Program-made: the position numbers and the translations under genes
In this document: one piece after another, positions 34,578-43,614 of the stretch
Layout: every line of letters starts with the position of its first letter
Numbering within the stretch: position 1 is the stretch's first letter
The notes under the pieces: model-generated
Seen by the model: only the letters and a program-made list of their open reading frames with translations
Database searches by the model: none
Told to the model about the DNA's origin: nothing
Assembly (NCBI RefSeq): GCF_018294505.1
Contig: NC_057796.1
Location: 190,827,873-190,891,872, forward strand
Length of the DNA stretch: 64,000 nucleotides
Direction of reading: 5' to 3'
Source of the DNA: Triticum aestivum
Lineage: Eukaryota; Streptophyta; Magnoliopsida; Poales; Poaceae

Positions 34578-34848
34578 ATGGCGCCCAAGAAGAAGACGAT
34601 CACGACGATCGGTTCATCCGGAGCCGGACGGCCTGTACCGGTGCGCCCTGCGAACACCCCATCGCTCTGGCAGTCAGAGCCTGGCGAGCGGCATCGTTCG
34701 TGCGCGAGATGACGGGCCACATGCCGCGAAATCCAAAGACAGAGCTGGGCCCCCGCAGGCGGCACGGGGCCCTCCAGGGGCGGCGCCGTGCCACCTACGG
34801 GCGGCGCGGCGACCTCCAAGACACCTACACCGGCACCCATGACGCGCT
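34578..34848 (+). pseudogene. gag: N-terminal piece of Gag, element H
   Basis: ATG 34578 opens MAPKKKTITTIGSSGAGRPV, a basic start like those of related Gypsy Gags. The frame hits TGA at about 34710, so a frameshift is likely. Angela-2 then interrupts the gene at 34848, within the target GCGCT. The rest continues at 43615. Confidence 0.55.
34844..34848 (+). repeat. Left target-site duplication of Angela-2
   Basis: GCGCT directly precedes the 5' LTR and is repeated exactly at 43610-43614 after the 3' LTR, proving a single integration event into element H gag. Confidence 0.95.
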
Positions 34849-36567
34849 TGTTGGAAATATGCCCTAGAGGCAATAATAAATGGTTATTATTATATTTCTG
34901 TGTTCATGATAATAGTCTTTTATTCATGCTATAATTGTATTGTCCGGAAATCGTAATACATGTGTGAATACATAGACCACAACCTGTCCCTAGTAAGCCT
35001 CTAGTTGACTAGCTCGTTGATCAACAGATAGTCATGGTTTCCTGACTATGGACATAGGATGTCATTGATGACGGGATCACATCATTAGGAGAATGATGTG
35101 ATGGACAAGACCCAACTTAAGCATAGCATAAAAGATCGTGTAGTTTCGTTTGCTAGAGCTTTTCCAATGTCAAGTATCTTTTCCTTAGACCATGAGATCG
35201 TGCAACTCCCGGATACCGTAGGAGTGCTTTGGGTGTGCCAAACGTCACAACGTAACTGGGTGACTATAAAGGTGCATTACGGGTATCTCCGAAAGTGTCT
35301 GTTGGGTTGGCACGGATCGAGACTGGGATTTGTCACTCCGTGTAAACGGAGAGGTATCTCTGGGCCCACTCGGTAATGCATCATCATAATGAGCTCAATG
35401 TGACTAAGGCGTTAGTCACGGGATCATGCATTGCGGTACGAGTAAAGAGACTTGCCGGTAACGAGATTGAACAAGGTATTGGGATACCGACGATCGAATC
35501 TCGGGCAAGTAACATACCGATTGACAAAGGGAATTGCATACGGATTGATTGAATCCTCGACACCGTGGTTCACCCGATGATATCATCGTGGAACATGTGG
35601 GAGCCAACATGGGTATCCAGATCCCGCTGTTGGTTATTGACCGGAGAGGCGTCTCGGTCATGTCTGCATGTCTCCCGAACCCGTAGGGTCTACACACTTA
35701 AGGTCCGGTGACGCTAGGGTTGTAGAGATATATGTATGCGGAAACCCGAAAGTTGTTCGGAGTCCCGGATGAGATCCCGGACGTCACGAGAGGTTCCGGA
35801 ATGGTCCGGAGGTGAAGAATTATATATAGGAAGTCCAGTTTTGGCCACCGGGAAAGTTTCGGGGGTTATCGGTATTGTACCGGGACCACCGGAAGGGTCC
35901 CGGGGGTCCACCGGGTGGGGCCACCTGTCCCGGAGGGCCCCGTGGGCTGAAAGTGGAGGGGAACCAGCCCCTAGTGGGCTGGGGCGCCTCCTTGGGCCTC
36001 CCCCCCATGCGCCTAGGGTTGGGAACCCTAGGGGGGGAGTTCCCCCTTGCCTTGGGGGGCAAGGCAACCCCTTCCCCCCTTGGCCGCCGCCCCCCCCTTG
36101 GAGATCCCATCTCCTAGGGCTGCGCACCCCCCTTGGGGGCCTATATAAAGGGGGGGAGGGAGGGCAGCACACTACAGCCTTTGGCGCCTCCCTCCTCCCC
36201 TGCAACACCTCTCTCTCTCGCGCAGAAGCTCGGCGAAGCCCTGCCGGAGAGCCGCTACATCCACCACCACGCCGTCGTGCTGTTGGATCTCCATCAACCT
36301 CTCCTCCCCCTTGCTGGATCAAGAAAGGAGGAGACGTCGCTGCACCGTACGTGTGTTGAACGCGGAGGTGCCGTACGTTCGGCACTCGGTCATCGGTGAT
36401 TTGGATCACGGCGAGTACGACTCCGTCATCCACGTTCATTGGAACGCTTCCGCTCGCGATCTACAACGGTATGTAGATGCACTCCCTTCCCCTCGTTGCT
36501 AGTAGACTCCATAGATGCATCTTGGTGAGCGTAGGAAAATTTTAAAATTATGCTACGATTCCCAACA
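34849..36567 (+). repeat. 5' LTR of Angela-2 (1719 bp)
   Basis: It starts TGTTGGAAATATGCCCTAG and ends CTACGATTCCCAACA. A TATA box (TATATAAA) lies at 36142-36149, downstream of C- and G-runs. Differences from the 3' LTR include T versus A near 34918 and G versus A near 35069. Confidence 0.95.
36142..36149 (+). promoter_or_regulatory. TATA box of Angela-2 5' LTR
   Basis: TATATAAA follows GGGGGCC and precedes a G-run. Its position about 425 bp before the LTR end fits a transcription start inside the LTR. An identical site is at 43183-43190 in the 3' LTR. Confidence 0.8.
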
Positions 36568-36568
36568 G

Positions 36569-36586
36569 TGGCATCATGAGCCAGGC
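36569..36586 (+). other. Primer-binding site of Angela-2
   Basis: TGGCATCATGAGCCAGGC follows the LTR by one base. It resembles the initiator tRNA-Met primer site (TGGTATCAGAGC) used by Copia elements, with an extra base. The same sequence is in Angela-1. Confidence 0.75.
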
Positions 36587-37883
36587 CTATGCGTAGTTAC
36601 TATGCACGAGTAGAACACAAAGAAGTTGTGGGCGTTGATGTTGCCAATTCTTCTTGCCGCTACTAGTCGTTTCTTGTTTCGGCGGCATTGTAGGATGAAG
36701 CGGCCCGGACCGACCTTACACGTACGCTTACGTGAGACAGGTTCCACCGACTGACATGCACTAGTTGCATAAGGTGGCTAGCGGGTGTCTGTCTCTCCTA
36801 CTTTAGTCGGAACGGATTCGATGAAAAGGGTCCTTATGAAGGGTAAATAGAAATTGGCAAATCACGTTGTGGTCATACGTAGGTAAGAAATCGTTCTTGC
36901 TAGAAACCTACAAACCACGTAAAAAACTTGCAACAACAATTAGAGGACGTCTAACTTGTTTTTGCAGCAAGTGATATATGTGATATGATATGGCCAGAAG
37001 ATGTGATGAATGATATATGTGATGTATGAGATTGATCATATTCTTGTAATAGGAATCACGACTTGCATGTCGATGAGTATGACAACCGGCAGGAGCCATA
37101 GGAGTTGTCTTTATTATTTTGCATGACCTGCGTGTCATTGAATAACGCCATGTAATTTACTTTACTTTGTTGCTAAACGGTTAGCCATAGAAGTAGAAGT
37201 AATCGTTGGCGTGACAACTTCATGAAGACACAATGATGGAGATCATGATGATGGAGATCATGGTGTCATGCCGGTGACGAAGATGATCATGGTGCCCCGA
37301 AGATGGAGATCAAAGGAGCATGATGATATTGGCCATATCATGTCACTATTTGATTGCATGTGATGTTTATCATGTTTTTGCATCTTATTTGCTTAGAACG
37401 ACGGTAGCAAATAGGATGATCCCTTATAATAATTTCAAGAAAGTGTTCACCCTAACTGTGCACCGTTGCGAAGGTTCGTCGTTTCGAAGCACCACGTGAT
37501 GATCGGGTGTGATAGATTCTTACGTTCGAATACAACGGGTGTTGACGAGCCTAGCATGTACAGACATGGCCTCGGAACACACGCAATACACTTAGGTTGA
37601 CTTGACGAGCCTAGCATGTACAGACATGGCCTCGGAACACGGAGGACCGAAAGGTCGAGCATGAGTCGTATAGAAGATACGATCAACATGGAGATGTTCA
37701 CCGATCTTGACTAGTCCGTCTCACGTGATGATCGGACACGGCCTAGTTGAGTTCGGATCATGTTTCACTTAGATAACTAGAGGGATGTCTATCTGAGTGG
37801 GAGTTCATTAAATAATTTGATTATATGAACTTAATTATCATGAACTTAGTCTAAAAATCTTTACACTATGTATTGTAGATCAA
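36587..37883 (+). other. Untranslated leader of Angela-2
   Basis: About 1.3 kb without a long frame, as usual for Angela/BARE elements, where it is thought to hold packaging and translation signals. It has several upstream ATGs, an ATGATGGAGATC tandem near 37233, and a 39-bp motif (TTGACGAGCCTAGCATG...) at 37542 and 37602. Confidence 0.8.
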
Positions 37884-40800
37884 ATGGCCCACGTTGTCCT
37901 CAATTTCAACGCGTTCCTAGAGAAAACCAAGCTGAAAGATGATGGCAGCAACTATACGGACTGGGTCCGGAACCTGAGGATCATCCTCATAGCAGCCAAG
38001 AAAGATTATGTCTTAGAAGCACCGCTAGGTGAAGCACCAATCCCTGAGAACCAAGACGTTATGAACGCTTGGCAGCAGCGTGCTGATGATTACTCCCTCG
38101 TTCAGTGCGGCATGCTTTACAGCTTAGAACCGGGTCTCCAAAAGCGTTTTGAGAAACATGGAGCATATGAGATGTTCGAGGAGCTGAAACTGGTTTTTCA
38201 AGCTCATGCCCGGGTCGAGAGATATGATGTCTCCGACAAGTTCTTCAGCTGTAAAATGGAGGAGAACAGTTCTGTTAGTGAGCACATACTCAGAATGTCT
38301 GGGTTGCACAACCGCTTGTCTCAGCTGGGAGTTAATCTCCCGGATGACGCGGTCATTGACAGAATCCTCCAGTCGCTTCCACCAAGCTACAAGAGCTTTG
38401 TGATGAACTACAATATGCAGGGGATGGAAAAGACCATTCCCGAGGTGTATTCAATGCTGAAATCAGCTGAGGTAGAGATCAGAAAAGAACATCAAGTGTT
38501 GATGGTGAATAAAACCACTAAGTTCAAGAAGGGCAAGGGTAAGAAGAACTTCAAGAAGGACGGCAAGGGAGTTGCCGCGCCCGGTAAGCCAGTTACCGGG
38601 AAGAAGTCAAAGAATGGACCCAAGCCCGAGACTGAGTGCTTTTATTGCAAGGGAAGTGGTCACTGGAAGCGGAACTGCCCCAAATATTTAGCGGACAAGA
38701 AGAAGGCCGGCAACACCCAAGGTATATGTGATATACAAGTAATTGATGTGTACCTTACCAGTACTCGTAGTAGCTCCTGGGTATTTGATACCGGTGCGGT
38801 TGCTCATATTTGTAACTCAAATCAGGAACTACGGAATAAACGGAGACTGGCAAAAGACGAGGTGACGATGCGCGTCGGGAATGGTTCCAAGGTCGATGTG
38901 ATCGCCGTCGGCACGCTACCTCTGCATCTACCCACGGGATTAGTTATAAACCTCAATAATTGTTATTTAGTGCCAGCTTTGAGCATGAACATTGTATCTG
39001 GATCTCGTTTAATTCGAGATGGCTACTCATTTAAATCTGAGAATAATGGTTGTTCTATTTATTTGAGAGATATGTTTTATGGTCATGCCCCGCTGGTCAA
39101 TGGTTTATTTTTGATGAATCTCGAACGTGATGCTACACATGTTCATAGTGTGAATACCAAAAGATGTAAAGTTGATAACGATAGTCCCACATACTTGTGG
39201 CACTGCCGCCTTGGTCACATTGGTGTCAAGCGCATGAAGAAGCTCCATGCAGATGGACTTTTGGAGTCTCTTGATTACGAATCATTTGACACGTGCGAAC
39301 CATGCCTCATGGGTAAGATGACCAAGACTCCGTTCTCCGGAACAATGGAGCGAGCAACCAACTTATTGGAAATCATACATACCGATGTGTGCGGTCCAAT
39401 GAGTGTTGAGGCTCGCGGAGGATATCGTTATGTTCTCACTCTCACTGATGATTTAAGTAGATATGGGTATGTCTACCTAATGAAACACAAGTCTGAAACC
39501 TTTGAAAAGTTCAAGGAATTTCAGAGTGAAGTCGAGAATCAACGTGACAGGAAAATAAAATTCTTACGATCAGATCGTGGTGGAGAATATTTAAGTCACG
39601 AATTTGGTACACACTTAAGGAAATGTGGAATAGTTTCACAACTCACGCCGCCTGGAACACCTCAGAGAAATGGTGTGTCCGAACGTCGTAATCGCACTCT
39701 ATTGGATATGGTGCGATCTATGATGTCTCTTACCGATTTACCGCTCTCATTTTGGGGTTATGCTTTAGAGACTGCCGCATTCACTTTAAATAGGGCACCG
39801 TCTAAATCCGTTGAGACGACACCGTATGAATTATGGTTTGGGAAGAAACCTAAGCTGTCGTTTCTAAAAGTTTGGGGATGCGATGCTTATGTCAAGAAAC
39901 TTCAACCTGAAAAGCTCGAACCCAAATCGGAAAAATGCGTCTTCATAGGATACCCTAAGGAAACTATTGGGTATACCTTCTACCTCAGATCCGAAGGCAA
40001 GATCTTCGTTGCCAAGAACGGGTCCTTTCTAGAGAAGGAGTTTCTCTCGAAAGAATTGAGTGGGAGGAAAGTGGAACTTGATGAGGTGATAGTCACCCCT
40101 TCCGAACCGGAAAGTAGCGCAGCGCGGGAAAATGTTCCTGTGGTGCCTACACCGACTGGGGAGGAAGTTAATGATGATGATCATGAAGCTTCAGATCAAG
40201 TTACTGAACTTCGTAGGTCCACAAGGACACGTTCCGCACCAGAGTGGTACGGCAACCCTGTCCTGGAAATCATGTTGTTAGACAACGGTGAACCTTCGAA
40301 CTATGAAGAAGCGATGGCGGGCCCGGATTCCGACAAATGGCTAGAAGCCATGAAATCCGAGATAGAATCCATGTATGAAAACAAAGTATGGACTTTGACT
40401 GACTTGCCCGATGAGCGGCGAGCCATAGAAAACAAATGGATCTTTAAGAAGAAGACGGACGCAGATGGTAATGTGACCATCTACAAAGCTCGACTTGTCG
40501 CTAAGGGTTATCGACAAGTTCAAGGGGTTGACTACGATGAGACTTTCTCACCCGTAGCGAAGCTGAAGTCCGTCCGAATCATGTTAGCAATTGCCGCATA
40601 CTATGATTATGAGATATGGCAGATGGACGTCAAAACGGCATTCCTTAACGGCTTCCTTAAGGAAGAGTTGTATATGATGCAGCCGGAAGGTTTTGTCGAT
40701 CCTAAGAATGCTAACAAAGTATGCAAGCTCCAGCGCTCAATCTATGGGCTGGTGCAAGCATCTCGGAGTTGGAACATTCGCTTTGATGAGATGATCAAAG

Positions 40801-41864
40801 CGTTTGGGTTTACACAGACTTATGGAGAAGCCTGTGTTTACAAGAAAGTGAGTGGGAGCTCTGTAGCATTTCTCATATTATATGTGGATGACATATTATT
40901 GATGGGAAATGATATAGAATTCTTGGAAAGTATAAAGGCCTATTTGAATAAGTGTTTTTCAATGAAGGACCTTGGAGAAGCTGCTTACATATTAGGCATC
41001 AAGATCTATAGAGATAGATCAAGACGCCTCATTGGTCTTTCACAGAGTACATACCTTGACAAGATATTGAAGAAGTTCAGTATGGATCAGTCCAAGAAGG
41101 GGTTCTTGCCTGTATTGCAAGGTGTGCAATTGAGCACGGCTCAATGCCCGACCACGGCAGAAGATATAGAAGAGATGAGTGTCATCCCCTATGCCTCGGC
41201 CATAGGGTCTATTATGTATGCCATGCTGTGTACCAGACCTGATGTAAACCTTGCCGTAAGTTTGGTAGGAAGGTACCAAAGTAATCCCGGCAAGGAACAC
41301 TGGACAGCGGTCAAGAATATCCTGAAGTACCTGAAGAGGACTAAGGATATGTTTCTCGTTTATGGAGGTGACGAAGAGCTCGTCGTAAAGGGTTACGTCG
41401 ACGCTAGCTTCGACACAGATCCGGATGACTCGAAGTCACAGACCGGATACGTGTATATTTTGAATAGAGGAGCAGTAAGCTGGTGCAGTTGCAAGCAAAG
41501 CGTCGTGGCGGGATCTACATGTGAAGCGGAATACATGGCAGCCTCGGAGGCAGCACAGGAAGCAGTCTGGATGAAGGAGTTCATTACCGACCTAGGGGTG
41601 ATTCCCAATGCGTCGGGCCCGATGACTCTCTTCTGTGACAACACTGGAGCTATTGCCCTTGCGAAGGAGCCCAGGTTTCACAGGAAGACCAGGCATATCA
41701 AGCGTCGCTTCAACTCCATTCGTGAAAGTGTTCAAAATGGAGACATAGATATTTGTAAAGTACACACGGACCTGAATGTAGCAGATCCGTTGACTAAACC
41801 TCTCCCTAGGGCAAAACATGATCAACACCAGGACGCAATGGGTGTTCGATTCATCACAATGTAA
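37884..41864 (+). CDS. gag-pol: Intact Copia Gag-Pol polyprotein of Angela-2 (1326 aa)
   Basis: One open frame from ATG 37884 to TAA encodes all retrotransposon proteins. Gag includes a UBN2-type capsid region (about residues 60-200) and a CX2CX4HX4C zinc knuckle near 252-265. Protease has the active site D302-T-G. Integrase has the zinc-binding H440, H445, C471 and C474 and the catalytic D501, D564 and E600, with exactly 35 residues between the last two. Reverse transcriptase has D915 and the YVDD box at 1000-1003. RNase H has D1173, E1216 and D1252. All catalytic residues are present. One oddity is SIYGLVQASR, with Val957 where Copia reverse transcriptases normally have Lys. Gag and Pol in one frame is normal for Copia. 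Expression would come from the 5' LTR. Coding-wise this element could be autonomous. Confidence 0.95.
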   Translation: MAHVVLNFNAFLEKTKLKDDGSNYTDWVRNLRIILIAAKKDYVLEAPLGEAPIPENQDVMNAWQQRADDYSLVQCGMLYSLEPGLQKRFEKHGAYEMFEELKLVFQAHARVERYDVSDKFFSCKMEENSSVSEHILRMSGLHNRLSQLGVNLPDDAVIDRILQSLPPSYKSFVMNYNMQGMEKTIPEVYSMLKSAEVEIRKEHQVLMVNKTTKFKKGKGKKNFKKDGKGVAAPGKPVTGKKSKNGPKPETECFYCKGSGHWKRNCPKYLADKKKAGNTQGICDIQVIDVYLTSTRSSSWVFDTGAVAHICNSNQELRNKRRLAKDEVTMRVGNGSKVDVIAVGTLPLHLPTGLVINLNNCYLVPALSMNIVSGSRLIRDGYSFKSENNGCSIYLRDMFYGHAPLVNGLFLMNLERDATHVHSVNTKRCKVDNDSPTYLWHCRLGHIGVKRMKKLHADGLLESLDYESFDTCEPCLMGKMTKTPFSGTMERATNLLEIIHTDVCGPMSVEARGGYRYVLTLTDDLSRYGYVYLMKHKSETFEKFKEFQSEVENQRDRKIKFLRSDRGGEYLSHEFGTHLRKCGIVSQLTPPGTPQRNGVSERRNRTLLDMVRSMMSLTDLPLSFWGYALETAAFTLNRAPSKSVETTPYELWFGKKPKLSFLKVWGCDAYVKKLQPEKLEPKSEKCVFIGYPKETIGYTFYLRSEGKIFVAKNGSFLEKEFLSKELSGRKVELDEVIVTPSEPESSAARENVPVVPTPTGEEVNDDDHEASDQVTELRRSTRTRSAPEWYGNPVLEIMLLDNGEPSNYEEAMAGPDSDKWLEAMKSEIESMYENKVWTLTDLPDERRAIENKWIFKKKTDADGNVTIYKARLVAKGYRQVQGVDYDETFSPVAKLKSVRIMLAIAAYYDYEIWQMDVKTAFLNGFLKEELYMMQPEGFVDPKNANKVCKLQRSIYGLVQASRSWNIRFDEMIKAFGFTQTYGEACVYKKVSGSSVAFLILYVDDILLMGNDIEFLESIKAYLNKCFSMKDLGEAAYILGIKIYRDRSRRLIGLSQSTYLDKILKKFSMDQSKKGFLPVLQGVQLSTAQCPTTAEDIEEMSVIPYASAIGSIMYAMLCTRPDVNLAVSLVGRYQSNPGKEHWTAVKNILKYLKRTKDMFLVYGGDEELVVKGYVDASFDTDPDDSKSQTGYVYILNRGAVSWCSCKQSVVAGSTCEAEYMAASEAAQEAVWMKEFITDLGVIPNASGPMTLFCDNTGAIALAKEPRFHRKTRHIKRRFNSIRESVQNGDIDICKVHTDLNVADPLTKPLPRAKHDQHQDAMGVRFITM

Positions 41865-41881
41865 CTAGATTATTGACTCTA

Positions 41882-41896
41882 GTGCAAGTGGGAGAC
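41882..41896 (+). other. Polypurine tract of Angela-2
   Basis: GTGCAAGTGGGAGAC lies directly before the 3' LTR, the usual plus-strand primer of this family. Confidence 0.85.
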
Positions 41897-43609
41897 TGTT
41901 GGAAATATGCCCTAGAGGCAATAATAAATGGTTATTATTATATTTCTGTGTTCATGATAATAGTCTATTATTCATGCTATAATTGTATTGTCCGGAAATC
42001 GTAATACATGTGTGAATACATAGACCACAACCTGTCCCTAGTAAGCCTCTAGTTGACTAGCTCGTTGATCAACAGATAGTCATGGTTTCCTGACTATGGA
42101 CATAGGATGTCATTGATAACGGGATCACATCATTAGGAGAATGATGTGATGGACAAGACCCAACTTAAGCATAGCATAAAAGATCGTGTAGTTTCGTTTG
42201 CTAGAGCTTTTCCAATGTCAAGTATCTTTTCCTTAGACCATGAGATCGTGCAACTCCCGGATACCGTAGGAGTGCTTTGGGTGTGCCAAACGTCACAACG
42301 TAACTGGGTGACTATAAAGGTGCATTACGGGTATCTCCGAAAGTGTCTGTTGGGTTGGCACGGATCGAGACTGGGATTTGTCACTCCGTGTAAACGGAGA
42401 GGTATCTCTGGGCCCACTCGGTAATGCATCATCATAATGAGCTCAATGTGACTAAGGCGTTAGTCACGGGATCATGCATTGCGGTACGAGTAAAGAGACT
42501 TGCCGGTAACGAGATTGAACAAGGTATTGGGATACCGACGATCGAATCTCGGGCAAGTAACATACCGATTGACAAAGGGAATTGCATACGGATTGATTGA
42601 ATCCTCGACACCGTGGTTCACCCGATGATATCATCGTGGAACATGTGGGAGCCAACATGGGTATCCAGATCCCGCTGTTGGTTATTGACCGGAGAGGCGT
42701 CTCGGTCATGTCTGCATGTCTCCCGAACCCGTAGGGTCTACACACTTAAGGTCCGGTGACGCTAGGGTTGTAGAGATATATGTATGCGGAAACCCGAAAG
42801 TTGTTCGGAGTCCCGGATGAGATCCCGGACGTCACGAGAGGTTCCGGAATGGTCCGGAGGTGAAGAATTATATATAGGAAGTCCAGTTTTGGCCACCGGG
42901 AAAGTTTCGGGGGTTATCGGTATTGTACCGGGACCACCGGAAGGGTCCCGGGGGTCCACCGGGTGGGGCCACCTGTCCCGGAGGGGCCCGTGGGCTGAAA
43001 GTGGAGGGGAACCAGCCCCTAGTGGGCTGGGGCGCCCCTTGGGCCTCCCCCCCATGCGCCTAGGGTTGGGAACCCTAGGGGGGGAGTTCCCCCTTGCCTT
43101 GGGGGGCAAGGCAACCCCTTGCCCCCTTGGCCCCCCCCCTTGGAGATCCCATCTCCTAGGGCTGCGCACCCCCTTGGGGGCCTATATAAAGGGGGGGAGG
43201 GAGGGCAGCAGACTACAGCCTTTGGCGCCTCCCTCCTCCCCTGCAACACCTCTCTCTCTCGCGTAGAAGCTCGGTGAAGCCCTGCCGGAGAGCCGCTACA
43301 TCCACCACCACGCCGTCGTGCTGTTGGATCTCCATCAACCTCTCCTTCCCCCTTGCTGGATCAAGAAAGGAGGAGACGTCGCTGCACCGTACGTGTGTTG
43401 AACGCGGAGGTGCCGTACGTTCGGCACTCGGTCATCGGTGATTTGGATCACGGCGAGTACGACTCCATCATCCACGTTCATTGGAACGCTTCCGCTCGCG
43501 ATCTACAACGGTACGTAGATGCACTCCCTTCCCCTCGTTGCTAGTAGACTCCATAGATGCATCTTGGTGAGCGTAGGAAAATTTTAAAATTATGCTACGA
43601 TTCCCAACA
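41897..43609 (+). repeat. 3' LTR of Angela-2 (1713 bp)
   Basis: Nearly identical to the 5' LTR, with TG...CA ends. Hand-counted substitutions include those near 41966, 42118, 42985, 43210, 43263, 43274, 43467 and 43513, plus short indels in C- and G-runs around 43035-43170. Confidence 0.95.
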
Positions 43610-43614
43610 GCGCT
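43610..43614 (+). repeat. Right target-site duplication of Angela-2
   Basis: GCGCT, identical to 34844-34848. Removing Angela-2 and one copy rejoins element H gag. Confidence 0.95.

Larger units (their letters stand above)
34849..43609 (+). mobile_element. Angela-2: full-length, recent Angela/BARE-type Copia element (8761 bp)
   Basis: All parts are present: two LTRs (34849-36567 and 41897-43609), exact 5-bp target duplications (GCGCT), a primer site, a 1.3-kb leader, one uninterrupted Gag-Pol frame (37884-41864) and a polypurine tract. By hand alignment the LTRs differ by about nine substitutions plus a few short indels in GC-runs, roughly 0.5%. At the commonly used grass rate of 1.3e-8 per site per year, that is about 0.2 million years. 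It is the youngest insertion recognisable in the left nest. Confidence 0.95.

Noticed and set aside
34498..34873. Frames of 114 and 104 codons over the H leader
   Set aside because: They are shadows of the Gag start at 34578, which has the better start codon and a Gag-like basic N-terminus.
35714..36439. Minus-strand 241-codon and plus-strand 207-codon frames
   Set aside because: They lie in the Angela-2 LTR, and similar frames recur in its other LTR at 42762-43266. They come from C- and G-runs and have no domain.
36960..37260. Possible small-RNA or tRNA gene in the Angela-2 leader
   Set aside because: I could not fold a cloverleaf or find A and B boxes; it is ordinary untranslated leader shared with Angela-1.
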